From contig DASZAY010000031.1 in the NCBI GenBank assembly GCA_035944555.1, forward strand, positions 248,001 through 312,000: a stretch of DNA of 64,000 nucleotides. Reading direction: 5' to 3'. Below, piece by piece: positions 8,204 through 17,325 of the stretch. Positions within the stretch are counted from its first letter, which is position 1, and each line of letters begins with the position of its first letter. Below the pieces are notes generated by a model that did not search any database, had not been told where the DNA came from, and saw only the letters and a program-made list of their open reading frames with translations. Source of the stretch: CADCWK01 sp035944555. Lineage in GTDB: Bacteria > Chloroflexota > Chloroflexia > Thermomicrobiales > UBA6265. The translations under genes and the position numbers were made by a program.

Positions 8204-9496
8204 GTGTCCTTTCGCAACCGTACCTTCTCCCGCCGACACGGACTCAAGATGGCGGGGGCCGGGGCGGCCGTCGCCGGTGCTGCCGCCTTCACGTCCTACC
8301 CGATCCGCTCCCGCGCTCAGAATGTCACTCTCCGCCTCAGCTCGTTCGCGAGTACGGAAGAGCAGGCCGTGATCCAGCCGCAGCTGGATGCCTTCCGGGA
8401 GCAGACCGGCATCACGGTCAACCTCGAGACGGTCCCGACCGACTACCCGACTGCGCTGACCACCGCACTGGCCGGTGGTACCGCTGCCGACGTGTTCTGG
8501 GTGGACAGCCTGCTCGCGCCGGATCTCTACACGCGTGGCCTGCTGCTGCCGATGGACGACGTGCTCGACGTGGCAGGTGGCAACTACTTCCCGAACCTGC
8601 TCGCCGGTTACCAGTACAACGGCCAGACGCTTGGTCTGCCCAAGGACTGGTCGGCACTGGCCATGTGGTACAACACGCAGCTCTTCACGGACGCTGGCGT
8701 CGAGGCTGCGCCGACGACCTGGGACGAGTTCCAGGCGGCCCTGCAGACCGTGTATGACAGCACCGGCATCCCCGGCATCGTCGTGCCGGACCCGGCCCGC
8801 TGGCTGGTCTTCAACTACCAGGCCGGTGGCGCGATCCTGTCCGATGACCTGAGCGAAGTCCTCATCGGCGACGAGGCGACGTCGACAGCCCTAGAGTTCT
8901 ACTACGGCCTCTACGAGAGCGGCATCGCCAGCACCCCCGGCGACCTTGGCGCACCCGACCAGGGCGAAGCCTTCGGCAACCAGCTGGGCTCGGCGACGTT
9001 CGAGGGCAACTGGAACTTCCTCAACTACGACACCAACTTCCCGGACCTGCCGTATGGCGTCGCGCCGCTCCCGGCCGGGCCGAATGGCGACCGGGCAACC
9101 TTCGCGTTCACCGTCGCCTACTCGATCTACGCCGGCACGCAGTACCCGAACGAGGCAGCGCAGCTGGTCGCGTTCCTGAACAACGACGAGATCATGCTGA
9201 ACCTGACCACAGCGGCCGGCGTGATGCCATCGCGGAGCAACCTGACCGACCAGTGGCTGGGGCAGTTCCCGGAGCGCCAGCTATTCGTCGACGCCGCGGA
9301 GTACGCCCGGCCGTGGTCGCTGGGCCCGGGTGGCCAGCTGTTCTACGCCGCCGCGTCCAGCACCCTGCAGTCACTGTTCGCCGGCCAGATCGACGTGGCG
9401 GCCGCGACCACGCAGCTTCGCGCCGACGCCGAGGCCAACATTCAGCTCCAGGAGCCGGATGCCGCCGCGACGCCGGTCGCCACTCCGGCCAGCTGA
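8204..9496 (+). CDS. Sugar ABC transporter substrate-binding protein
   Basis: Extracellular solute-binding protein of family 1 (MalE/UgpB-like), 430 aa. It captures a sugar or oligosaccharide outside the cell and hands it to the two permeases encoded next. Seen: an N-terminal export signal with a twin-arginine-like SRRHGLK near residue 9 followed by a hydrophobic Ala/Gly stretch, then LRLSSFASTEEQ and the lobe motif GGTAADVFWVDS near residue 88 found across this family. GTG start, five bases after GGGAGG. Two strong hairpins follow the stop, fitting the common pattern of excess binding protein over permease. No ATPase gene is nearby. Confidence 0.92.
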   Translation: MSFRNRTFSRRHGLKMAGAGAAVAGAAAFTSYPIRSRAQNVTLRLSSFASTEEQAVIQPQLDAFREQTGITVNLETVPTDYPTALTTALAGGTAADVFWVDSLLAPDLYTRGLLLPMDDVLDVAGGNYFPNLLAGYQYNGQTLGLPKDWSALAMWYNTQLFTDAGVEAAPTTWDEFQAALQTVYDSTGIPGIVVPDPARWLVFNYQAGGAILSDDLSEVLIGDEATSTALEFYYGLYESGIASTPGDLGAPDQGEAFGNQLGSATFEGNWNFLNYDTNFPDLPYGVAPLPAGPNGDRATFAFTVAYSIYAGTQYPNEAAQLVAFLNNDEIMLNLTTAAGVMPSRSNLTDQWLGQFPERQLFVDAAEYARPWSLGPGGQLFYAAASSTLQSLFAGQIDVAAATTQLRADAEANIQLQEPDAAATPVATPAS

Positions 9497-9507
9497 ACGA
9501 CACGGAC

Positions 9508-9545
9508 GTGAGAGGTCATGGGGACATGTCTCCCATGCCTCTCAC
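9508..9545 (+). terminator. Hairpin 1 downstream of binding-protein gene
   Basis: GTGAGAGG-CATGGG pairs with CCCATG-CCTCTCAC with a one-base bulge and an 8-base loop, 12 bases after the stop. It could stabilise the upstream mRNA or cause partial termination. Confidence 0.6.
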
Positions 9546-9586
9546 GATGTTCCCGCGGGCAGCGGGTGACTGATATGTCACAGGGG

Positions 9587-9615
9587 CGGGCGATGGGAAG
9601 TTTTCCCATCGCCCG
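9587..9615 (+). terminator. Hairpin 2 between binding protein and permease
   Basis: A perfect 13-bp stem (CGGGCGATGGGAA with its complement) and a 3-base loop, 49 bases before the permease start. Together with the preceding hairpin it forms an attenuator-like boundary inside the operon. Confidence 0.65.
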
Positions 9616-9663
9616 TTCCCGGCGCCAGCATCAGCGCAACGTCGCGCACGGCAGGGAGTGAAG

Positions 9664-10671
9664 ATGGTCTCGATGTCGTTCGGCCGTTCCGGGCCAGGTC
9701 CTTCCAGGAGTGCGGCCGACCGGGAGGACCGCTACCTCGGCTGGCTGTTCATCCTGCCGGCCCTGCTGGTCATCGTCACCTTCATCGTCGGGCCAATCAT
9801 CTACGCCGCCTGGGTCAGCTTCTTCGACTGGGACACCATCGGCCAGTTCGGGGAAGACGCCAACCGGCCCTTCATCGGTCTGGACAACTATCGCGAACTC
9901 TTTAACAGTCCGCAGTTCTACCAGGCGCTCCGCAACACGACCTGGTACACCATCGGGGTCGTCCCGCTCCAGACGATCTTCGCGCTGCTGCTGGCGCTGC
10001 TCGCCAACCGCAAGATCCGGGGGCTCGGCTTCTTCCGGACCGCGTTCTACTTCCCCTCGATCAGCTCCTCGGTCGTCATCGCCGTCATCTTCATCTGGAT
10101 CTACTCCGGTAACGGTCTGATCAACACCGTCCTTCGCAACCTCGGCATCGACCCGCCCCGTCCCGTCTGGCTGTCGAACCCGAACGGGATCTTCGCCCAG
10201 CTCCTGGGCAAGTTCGGCATCGACGGCGTCAATGTCTGGCTCGAAGGGCCGAGCATCGCGATGGCGTCGATCATGGCCCAGAACATCTGGACGTCGCTCG
10301 GCGGCCTGATGGTCATCTATCTCGCCGGACTGCAGAACATCCCGCGCGACGTCTACGAGGCCGCGTCACTCGACGGAGCCTCCCGCTGGCAGACCTTCCG
10401 GGACATCACCGTCCCGCTGCTCCGCCCGATCACGTACTTCGTCCTGACCATCGGCATGATTGGCTGCTTCCAGGTCTTCGACCAGATCTACATCATGTCC
10501 GAGGGCGGTCCGGCCGGCACGACGACGACGCTGGCCTATCTCGTCTACACCCAGGGCTTCCAGGGGTTCCGGCTCGGCTACGCCTCGGCGATCTCGATCG
10601 TCCTGTTCTTCATCATCCTCGTCGTGTTCCTCCTCCAGCGCCGGATCGATGACCAGGGGCAGGACCAGTGA
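9664..10671 (+). CDS. Sugar ABC transporter permease (MalF/UgpA type)
   Basis: Inner-membrane channel subunit, 335 aa, with about six membrane segments beginning with LGWLFILPALLVIVTFIVGP. Seen: the coupling-helix EAA motif YEAASLDGASRWQTFRDITV near residue 237, which contacts the ATPase. ATG 9664 is chosen because AGGGAG lies five bases upstream; GTG 9658 and ATG 9673 are possible. It pairs with the next permease to form the heterodimeric pore. The ATPase is not encoded here, so a shared MsmX-type ATPase elsewhere is likely. Confidence 0.9.
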   Translation: MVSMSFGRSGPGPSRSAADREDRYLGWLFILPALLVIVTFIVGPIIYAAWVSFFDWDTIGQFGEDANRPFIGLDNYRELFNSPQFYQALRNTTWYTIGVVPLQTIFALLLALLANRKIRGLGFFRTAFYFPSISSSVVIAVIFIWIYSGNGLINTVLRNLGIDPPRPVWLSNPNGIFAQLLGKFGIDGVNVWLEGPSIAMASIMAQNIWTSLGGLMVIYLAGLQNIPRDVYEAASLDGASRWQTFRDITVPLLRPITYFVLTIGMIGCFQVFDQIYIMSEGGPAGTTTTLAYLVYTQGFQGFRLGYASAISIVLFFIILVVFLLQRRIDDQGQDQ

Positions 10672-10739
10672 GGCGAATCGTGTTGCCCCACCATCGTGCC
10701 CTCAGGACCTGCTGACCGATCCACCGCCGGAGAGAGACC

Positions 10740-11633
10740 ATGGCCACGCCGTCCAGCTTCGACACCAATCGCTATCAGCGGTCGCGGGAGGACACCCGTG
10801 ACATCGTCGTCGACCGGATCATCCGCTTCCTCGCCTACCTGGTCCTGATCCTCGTCACGATCGTCACGATCGGCCCGTTCTACTTCTCGGTCGTCCTGTC
10901 TCTACTACCCCAGCCCCAGACGGTCCGGCTGGACCTGTGGAGTTTCATCCCGAACAGCGACTGGCAGATCGACGCCTACCTCGATGTCTTCCGGGCATCG
11001 GACCTGCCGCTCTGGTTCCTGAACAGCAGCATCGTCGCGCTGATCTGGGTGGCCGCGCGCTGCCTGTTCGACACGATGGCGGGATACGCCTTCGCCCGGA
11101 TGAACTTCCCCGGCAAGGATCTCGCCTTTCTCGTGATCCTGAGCACGCTGATGATCCCGGGGATGGTGACCCTGATCCCCAAGTTCATCATTCTCAACGA
11201 GATGGGTCTGCTCAATACCTACGGGGCGCTGACGGTGCCGTTCCTCGCTGACGCCTTCGGCATCTTCCTGATGCGCCAGTTCTTCATGAACTTCCCGGTC
11301 GACCTGGAGGACGCCGCCCGGATCGACGGTGCGTCCCGCTGGCGGATGTTCTTCCACATCGCGCTGCCCAACGCCGGCGCCGCGCTTACGACCCTCGTCA
11401 TCTTCTCGTTCCAGGGATCATGGAACAACTTCCTGGAGCCCCTGATCTACATCAGCGACGCCTCGCTGCGCACCCTGCCCATCGGCCTGGCCTTCTTCCG
11501 ACGCGAGAACGTCGTCGATTACCCGCTCCAGATGTCGGTCGCCATCGTCTCGATCATCCCGATCGTGATCGTCTTCTTTGTCTTCCAGCGTTACTTCCTG
11601 GAGAGCAACGCCTCGTCCGGCATCAAGGGCTGA
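10740..11633 (+). CDS. Sugar ABC transporter permease (MalG/UgpE type)
   Basis: Second pore subunit of the same transporter, 297 aa, about six membrane segments. Seen: EAA motif EDAARIDGASRWRMFFHIAL near residue 191 and the typical C-terminus ending QRYFLESNASSGIKG, as in MalG/UgpE proteins. The ATG follows GGAGAGAG by six bases. It lies 68 bases after the first permease and is followed at once by a strong terminator, so it closes the operon. Confidence 0.9.
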   Translation: MATPSSFDTNRYQRSREDTRDIVVDRIIRFLAYLVLILVTIVTIGPFYFSVVLSLLPQPQTVRLDLWSFIPNSDWQIDAYLDVFRASDLPLWFLNSSIVALIWVAARCLFDTMAGYAFARMNFPGKDLAFLVILSTLMIPGMVTLIPKFIILNEMGLLNTYGALTVPFLADAFGIFLMRQFFMNFPVDLEDAARIDGASRWRMFFHIALPNAGAALTTLVIFSFQGSWNNFLEPLIYISDASLRTLPIGLAFFRRENVVDYPLQMSVAIVSIIPIVIVFFVFQRYFLESNASSGIKG

Positions 11634-11635
11634 CG

Positions 11636-11669
11636 CGAACGGGCGACCCCACGCGGGGTCGCCCGTTCG
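11636..11669 (+). terminator. Terminator of the first sugar ABC operon
   Basis: A 15-bp perfect stem (CGAACGGGCGACCCC with complement) and a 4-base loop begin just after the permease stop. Confidence 0.8.
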
Positions 11670-11738
11670 ACGAGTGTCCTGCATGTGTCATCCGGACGCG
11701 CCAACGGGGGCCCGGCTACCGCCCCCGGCTGGTGTCTC

Positions 11739-12512
11739 TCAGGACCGGCGGAACAGCCCGCCGCGCTGGGCCGGCTTGCCCGCCCGCCGGTCCGAACCCG
11801 TCTTGCGCTCCACCACGCGCTCGTCGGTGGGCGCGTTGGGGTCGATGATCTCGATCTCCAGCTGCTGGAGGACCAGGCGGTTGGTCGCGGCCATGATCAG
11901 TGGCGGCGTCAGCAGGACCAGCGGCACGACCAACACCAGGCCAAGAACGATGGTGAATATGATCCAGAGCACCAGCAGCAGCGACTGAAAGGGGGCCGAT
12001 GCAATCACGTAGCCCGTCAGCCGGAAGGCGCGCCGCGGCCCGACATCGAGCAGGGCTACGATCGCCAGGGTCGTGAACAGGACGATCACGGACAGGATGA
12101 GGAGAAAGGCCCAGAGCGGGACCAGCAGCGAGAAGGCGCTCTGGGACGCGCTGAAGAAGGTGAGGTTCAGCGTCAGGATCGCCGCCACGAACAGGACGAT
12201 GCCGGCCACGATCCAGGCGCGCCGGGCGTATTCTCGCGCCCACGGCCAGAGATCACTGAGCGCCGGCCGGTCGATGATCAGGCGGGGGTCGGTCCACTTT
12301 GCAAGCAGCGCCGTCGCTGGCCCGAAGCCGAGCGCCGCTCCGATGATCAGAAAAGCATCGCCGACGAACGGTGGGAGCAGGACCGCGACGAACAGGAAGG
12401 CGAAGACCGGGATCGCGACGACCACCCACCAGAGCAGCGAGCCGAGCATATAGCTCAGGATCTGATCGAACGTGTCACGGATCGCTCGCCACAGGATCTT
12501 GAAGCCGCGCAC
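11739..12512 (-). CDS. Polytopic membrane protein, DUF624/YesL-like
   Basis: Integral membrane protein of 257 aa with about six hydrophobic helices (for example WWVVVAIPVFAFLFVAVLLP and IVLGLVLVVPLVLLTPPLIM) and a charged cytoplasmic tail after residue 220. The N-terminal layout, with an amphipathic start (ILWRAIRDTFDQILSYMLGS) leading into the first helix and GFGPATALLAKW near residue 65, recalls YesL/DUF624 proteins, which often sit beside sugar ABC genes. The match is weak and the function is unknown even for that family. GTG start, with GAGAGAGG five bases upstream. Convergent with the ABC operon. Confidence 0.7.
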   Translation of the reverse strand: MRGFKILWRAIRDTFDQILSYMLGSLLWWVVVAIPVFAFLFVAVLLPPFVGDAFLIIGAALGFGPATALLAKWTDPRLIIDRPALSDLWPWAREYARRAWIVAGIVLFVAAILTLNLTFFSASQSAFSLLVPLWAFLLILSVIVLFTTLAIVALLDVGPRRAFRLTGYVIASAPFQSLLLVLWIIFTIVLGLVLVVPLVLLTPPLIMAATNRLVLQQLEIEIIDPNAPTDERVVERKTGSDRRAGKPAQRGGLFRRS

Positions 12513-12815
12513 AGGGCCCTCTCTCGCCCGCGGCGCCGCGGGTCATGCTCATCGGTCATCGGTTGGCACACTCGTGCCGGCTCAGGTCACCCGCAATCAT
12601 ACCCCGCCACCCGGCGGGCTACGGGACAGGACGTCACGACCACTCCACTGACGAGCTTGACCATCCCCGCTTTTGGTTGCCATCGAGCGGGATCACCCGG
12701 CATGGATTCTGCACCCTGTGGATCGTTCATCGATGGTATGGACTACCGGTGTGGATAGGCACAGCCGCGTGATCCGCTCCCCGCCGGATGAGACCTCGAC
12801 AAGGAGACGCTCCCA

Positions 12816-13175
12816 ATGGCGAATCGACCGATTTCCCCGGCGACCCACGGCCTGATTGACTATGGCCTCGGTGTCGTCAACACCGTCGGCCCCCGCTTGC
12901 TCGGGCTCCAGGGCAAGGCGGCGATGATCGCGGCGGTTACGGCCCTGGCCCACGTTAGCCTCAACGCCCTGACCGATCAGCGGTACGCCGTCCGCCGGAT
13001 CATCCCGTTCCAGGGACACCGCGCCGCCGAGACCGTTGGCGTTCCGGCCCTCATCGTGACCGCCCTGGCGACCGGGGTTCTCAAGGAGCCGCGGGCTCGC
13101 CTCTTCTACGGCGGGCTGTTCCTCGCGCTGGGGACGGTCTACGCGCTGACCGACTGGAACGCGACGCCGGAGTAG
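12816..13175 (+). CDS. Small conserved membrane protein, 119 aa
   Basis: Not recognised. The N-terminus has SPATHGLIDYGLGVVNTVGP, with a His and Asp in a pattern seen in small bacterial membrane proteins that I cannot name. Three hydrophobic stretches (residues about 25-50, 72-90, 95-112) suggest a membrane protein. AAGGAG lies about nine bases ahead of the ATG, so expression is credible. Flanked by unrelated membrane-protein genes. Confidence 0.7.
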   Translation: MANRPISPATHGLIDYGLGVVNTVGPRLLGLQGKAAMIAAVTALAHVSLNALTDQRYAVRRIIPFQGHRAAETVGVPALIVTALATGVLKEPRARLFYGGLFLALGTVYALTDWNATPE

Positions 13176-13203
13176 CGGTCCCTCGTCGGAGCCGGCGAGT
13201 CGG

Positions 13204-15069
13204 TCAGATCTCGACGATCGTCATCGCCGGCTCGGCACCACAGCGACCAGCGAGGTCGCCGAGCGTCGGCCTGAACGCCTCGAACCACTCGGTGGTGACC
13301 AGCCAGTGGACGTCGCAGCCGCCACCCGGCAGCCGGTCGAGGACAGATGGCTCCGCTCCAGCCAGTCCGCCAGACCACACGTCGATCCGCCCGTCGCCCG
13401 TTCCAGTCGTGGTCCCTGCTTCCGCGGCATTGAGGAAGCGTGCCTGATCGTCCAGCTCCAGCCGATAGGTGGTGACGTCAAGCTGCTCCACCTCGACGTC
13501 ACCGGGGCCGCCGAGGACGAGCGCGACGGCTGGTACCCCGGCCGCGCGCTGGAGCTCGATCGCGCGGGTCAGCTGTTCAGTGTGGGCCTGTGACGGGAGC
13601 GACGCGACCCGATCGGACCGCCATGCATCGGCCGCCACGAACAGGACGACCAACAGCGCCAACGTGACCCGGACCGCCAGCTGCCATCCTGCCTGACCGC
13701 CCCTTAGCGTGGGGTGGTCGGTTGAGACAAGTCCGAGGATCAGCCGCGGCAGCTGGACAATGAGCAACCGGGTCAGCCAGAGGATCCCCAGGGCGGCAAT
13801 CAGCATCAGCAGTGGAGACGCGAAGACCAGCCGACCGAGATGGACCTGCGAGGTGGCCAGCAATGGCACGGTCAGGCCGAGAAAGGTCAGCACGAGCACC
13901 CGGGCCTCGACCGATCGCCAGATCCGCCCGATCACCAGCACCGCTCCGGCGACGGCAGCCGGCACGAGGATCCGGGCGTAGAGCTGGCCGTGCTCGTTCC
14001 ATTGATCAGTCATCGCCGGCCGTGTTCCCCGATCGATCAGCAGGTTGCCGAGAGCCGCGGCGTTCCCCTGGATCAGATCCCATGACACGGCCAGCCCGGA
14101 AGTGGCCGCGGGGTCGACGTCGACGAACTGGCCGAGCGCTTCCGGCTCCTGGTAGAACCGGATGATTTGTTCGCCGCCCGCGTTGAAGTACCCCAGAAAG
14201 GCACGGCGGACATCCCACGTCGGACTCTCGCTGGCCACCAGGCCGGCGCCATACAGCAGGACGACGAAGGCCGGCAGGACGATCAGCGTGACGCCAAGAG
14301 CGGTCAGCGTCCACGATCGGTGGTCCCGCTGCGCCACCAGTTCGACGACCAGGACGACGACCGCGATCACCCAGAACAGGCGGATCGGCGAGTACATCCA
14401 GGCGCCGGCGATCAGGCTGAGCTGCAATCCCGCCAGCGCGACAACGCGGACCGGCATCGGTCGACGATCGGCCTGCACCACGACCAGGAGGAGGAGCGCC
14501 GTTGCCAGGCCAAGCGCAACGGACATCCCGACGACCGTCCCGGTCCGGCCGTAGACGAGAAGGGCCGGCGAAACGATGACGAGTCCGGCGGTCAGGAGCC
14601 CCGTGCCGGGACCGGCGACTGTCCGGCCAAGGAGAAACGCCGCCGGGACCGCCAGGGCCGAGATCAGCGCGAGGGGAACCCGGAGGGCGTTTACCCCGGG
14701 CCCGAAGATCGAGAAGGACGCCCATGCTGGCAGCGCGGCCGACGGGAGGCGGCCGCTGTCGGTCATCAGCCCGTCACGCAAACGCAGGAGCGAGCCGGGG
14801 TCCCGGCTGCCGTCCGCCAGCGCGAACACGTCGCGGGCGGTGTACGCCTCCCAGTTGAACGCGACGTTCGGGACGTTGCCAAGGGTGAGGATCAGGACCG
14901 CGGCCGCGACGAGGTAGAGGACGATGGAGGTGATCAGCGTGGTCAGGGGACGAGCGAATACCCGTTCCAGCGGGGTAGTCCGGGGTTCGGCTCTGAGAAC
15001 CGAGCCGAGCGACTGCCGGTGCCAGGGAGCCGATGCCACCTGATCTCGGACGGATACACGGTCCCGCAT
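13204..15069 (-). CDS. ArnT/GT39-like membrane glycosyltransferase
   Basis: Large membrane protein, 621 aa, of the GT-C fold (dolichyl-phosphate-mannose mannosyltransferase/ArnT superfamily), which transfers sugars from polyprenyl-phosphate donors on the outer face of the membrane. Seen: a first transmembrane helix near residue 45, then an extracytoplasmic loop with NWEAYTARDVFALADG where the catalytic acidic residue normally lies, then about ten more hydrophobic helices and a soluble C-terminal domain (ADAWRSDRVASLPSQ onward). ATG 15069 is used, with TGGAG six bases upstream; the frame continues further but without a better site. Acceptor unknown. Convergent with the small membrane protein gene, 28 bases apart. 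Confidence 0.8.
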   Translation of the reverse strand: MRDRVSVRDQVASAPWHRQSLGSVLRAEPRTTPLERVFARPLTTLITSIVLYLVAAAVLILTLGNVPNVAFNWEAYTARDVFALADGSRDPGSLLRLRDGLMTDSGRLPSAALPAWASFSIFGPGVNALRVPLALISALAVPAAFLLGRTVAGPGTGLLTAGLVIVSPALLVYGRTGTVVGMSVALGLATALLLLVVVQADRRPMPVRVVALAGLQLSLIAGAWMYSPIRLFWVIAVVVLVVELVAQRDHRSWTLTALGVTLIVLPAFVVLLYGAGLVASESPTWDVRRAFLGYFNAGGEQIIRFYQEPEALGQFVDVDPAATSGLAVSWDLIQGNAAALGNLLIDRGTRPAMTDQWNEHGQLYARILVPAAVAGAVLVIGRIWRSVEARVLVLTFLGLTVPLLATSQVHLGRLVFASPLLMLIAALGILWLTRLLIVQLPRLILGLVSTDHPTLRGGQAGWQLAVRVTLALLVVLFVAADAWRSDRVASLPSQAHTEQLTRAIELQRAAGVPAVALVLGGPGDVEVEQLDVTTYRLELDDQARFLNAAEAGTTTGTGDGRIDVWSGGLAGAEPSVLDRLPGGGCDVHWLVTTEWFEAFRPTLGDLAGRCGAEPAMTIVEI

Positions 15070-15308
15070 GGACGACTCCAGAAAGCGCGCCAGAGACAAC
15101 GCCGGGAGGGGATGGGCGAACGAGGATCGTACCGTATCGTCCCGGTGAACTTCGAGGGAAACCTTCGCGCTTTGCTGTCCAGGGAAATGGATCGACTTCC
15201 CGGTCACCGATGGCATGCCGGGTGTATCGTTGCCCGGTCGTGGATACCGCTCGGCAGAAGCTGTCGACAGGCCCGGCGCGCGGGATCTCAGGGGAGGACG
15301 GTACACGG

Positions 15309-15818
15309 ATGCCGACGCATCGCAAGCGGAGGGACGCCCAGCGGGCCGAGCGCCGGCGGGCCCGGGAGGAGCAGGCGACGACGCGGCGTCCGGCTGCGTC
15401 TCCCAGCGGTCCTGCCTCTCGACCGAGCCGACTCACGCCAGATGAGCGGCAGCCCTTCGTCTGCGGCCACTGCGGACGACGGGTCGACTTGACGATCGGT
15501 GGCGGGCACAACCGCAACCATTGCCCGTACTGCCTGTACAGCCTCCACGTCGATGACCGGCGGATGGGCGACCGGGCCAGCCAGTGCGGCGGGCTGATGG
15601 AGCCGATCGGCCGATTCGAGCGACCGGACGGAGAGGAAGTCATCGTCCATCGCTGCCTGCGCTGCGGCCTGGAGCGGCACAATCGCGTGGCCGCCGATGA
15701 CAGCGTGGCCGGTGTCCGGGACCTGCCCGTGGTGCCGCCCCGCTACTCCCGCCGTGGCACGGCCGCCGACGCGATCCCGAGCGGCTCCGTGAGCCCCGGC
15801 GACGAGGCCGATGCCTGA
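15309..15818 (+). CDS. RNHCP-domain zinc-binding protein
   Basis: Small protein of 169 aa with the RNHCP domain, a conserved bacterial family of unknown role. Seen: a basic N-terminus (THRKRRDAQRAERRRAREEQ), then FVCGHCGRRVDLTIGGGHNR and RNHCPYCLYSLHVDDR near residues 50-85, a later DRASQCGGLM and HRCLRCGLERHNR near 120. Six cysteines in CxxC-type pairs suggest two zinc knuckles. The ATG has GGGGAGG about 11 bases upstream. Its stop overlaps the DNA methyltransferase start by 8 bases, so the two are translationally coupled; this hints at a nucleic-acid role. Confidence 0.85.
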   Translation: MPTHRKRRDAQRAERRRAREEQATTRRPAASPSGPASRPSRLTPDERQPFVCGHCGRRVDLTIGGGHNRNHCPYCLYSLHVDDRRMGDRASQCGGLMEPIGRFERPDGEEVIVHRCLRCGLERHNRVAADDSVAGVRDLPVVPPRYSRRGTAADAIPSGSVSPGDEADA

Positions 15819-17325
15819 CCACTCGCCCACCTCGGCGGCGATCCGGCTGGAGTGGCCCGGGCGACCGGAGCTGATCCCGCCGGAGCCGGCGACGGACAGT
15901 CCGGCACTGGCCGTGCTTGAACGCTGGCCAGCGGCCTCCCCGGTCGCCGCCTCCAATGGTGACGGCCCGACCCATGCTCGGGACGCGGCGCTGTTCGACG
16001 CGGACGCAAGTGATGTCCTCGACGCCTGGCGCCGGACAGGCCAGTTGTCTGGCATCGGGGACCGGCCGCGCCTGATCTACCTTGACCCGCCCTTCGCCAC
16101 TGGCGACACCTTCTCGGCGGTCCTGCCCATCGGGCTACGACGCCCCGGGCAGCCAGCCATCAGGCTGCCCGCCTATCGCGATGCCTGGCCGGAGGGCCTC
16201 GCCGGCTACCTGACGGCGATGGCCGGTCTCCTCGCCCGGGCGCACGACCTGCTCCCGGGGGACGGGTGGCTCTGCGTGCACGTGGACCATCGCGCCAGCG
16301 CCCACCTCCGCCTGCTCCTGGACGAGCTATTCGGTGCCGACGCCTTCCGCAACGAGATCGTCTGGAGCTATGGGCTTGGCAACGCGACGGCGCGCGACCG
16401 GTTCCCGCGCAAGCACGACACACTCCTGCTCTATGCGAAGAGCCCGGCGGCGACGTTCGTCCCGGTCCGGGGCGAGGTGACCGCGGCGATGGACCGCAAG
16501 TACCGGCATGTTCGCCCGGACGGGAGCCGGTTCATGCGGTCCTATGGCCGGGAGTACGACCTCCAGGGTGGCCGGCCGGTCGGCTCGGTCTGGAACGACA
16601 TCCCCACGCTGTCTCCGACCGGCGCCGAGCGAACGGCGTATCCGACGCAGAAGCCGCTCGCCCTGCTCTCCCGGCTTATCGAGGCGACCACAGCACCCGG
16701 CGACATCGTCCTCGACCCGTGCTGCGGCTCCGGCACGACGGTTCTGGCAGCAGCTCTGGCTGGACGGACCGGGGTAGGCGTCGACCGGTCGCCCCTGGCG
16801 ATCGCGACGGCTCGCGCCCGGCTGGCGACGGCGAGCATTCCCTTCACGCTTCACATGACCTGCCCTACCGCCGACGCCCTTGCCCCCCAGTCTCCTGTCC
16901 GCGGCGGGTTCTCCGGGGTCCCACCAAGGCGGTACCGGCTGGACGCCCGCGCCGCAATCGCCGGCAGCACCGTCTGCCTCACGCTCCACCATCTGTGGGT
17001 CGATGCCGCAGACGATCCCGCGAGCGTTGCCGCCGCCCGGCAACGCTACGGGCTCGTTGACGGCGTGCTCGTCGATCGGCGCGCCGGGAAGGAGATGCCC
17101 CTGACAGCGACGTGGTCCGATTGGCTGGACGGCTGGGCGGTCCTCGCCGGGCCGGACAACGAGACGATCAGCGCCGCCGCGTTCCGGACCGGTCGGAGCC
17201 GCGACCTCCCGCTCGAACTGAGCGTCCCGATCCCCGAAGGACGCGAGCTAGGCAGTGTGACGATCCGGCTGTTCGACCTGTTCGGCGCGACCAGCGATCA
17301 CGTCGTCCCGGTCACTGCCGAATGA
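15811..17325 (+). CDS. DNA methyltransferase, beta-class (N4/N6)
   Basis: Amino-methyltransferase of 504 aa that would modify adenine or cytosine in a DNA target. Seen: catalytic motif IV DPPFATGD near residue 94, a central target-recognition region including RFPRKHDTLLLYAKSP near 197, TQKPLALLSRLIEAT near 280, then SAM-binding motif I LDPCCGSGTT near 302. Motif IV before motif I marks the beta class. A C-terminal extension of about 160 residues after VGVDRSPLAIATARARLA has no motif that I know. No restriction endonuclease is adjacent, so it is an orphan or regulatory enzyme. Start overlaps the RNHCP gene by 8 bases and the end overlaps the MFS gene by 4. Confidence 0.88.
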   Translation: MPDHSPTSAAIRLEWPGRPELIPPEPATDSPALAVLERWPAASPVAASNGDGPTHARDAALFDADASDVLDAWRRTGQLSGIGDRPRLIYLDPPFATGDTFSAVLPIGLRRPGQPAIRLPAYRDAWPEGLAGYLTAMAGLLARAHDLLPGDGWLCVHVDHRASAHLRLLLDELFGADAFRNEIVWSYGLGNATARDRFPRKHDTLLLYAKSPAATFVPVRGEVTAAMDRKYRHVRPDGSRFMRSYGREYDLQGGRPVGSVWNDIPTLSPTGAERTAYPTQKPLALLSRLIEATTAPGDIVLDPCCGSGTTVLAAALAGRTGVGVDRSPLAIATARARLATASIPFTLHMTCPTADALAPQSPVRGGFSGVPPRRYRLDARAAIAGSTVCLTLHHLWVDAADDPASVAAARQRYGLVDGVLVDRRAGKEMPLTATWSDWLDGWAVLAGPDNETISAAAFRTGRSRDLPLELSVPIPEGRELGSVTIRLFDLFGATSDHVVPVTAE

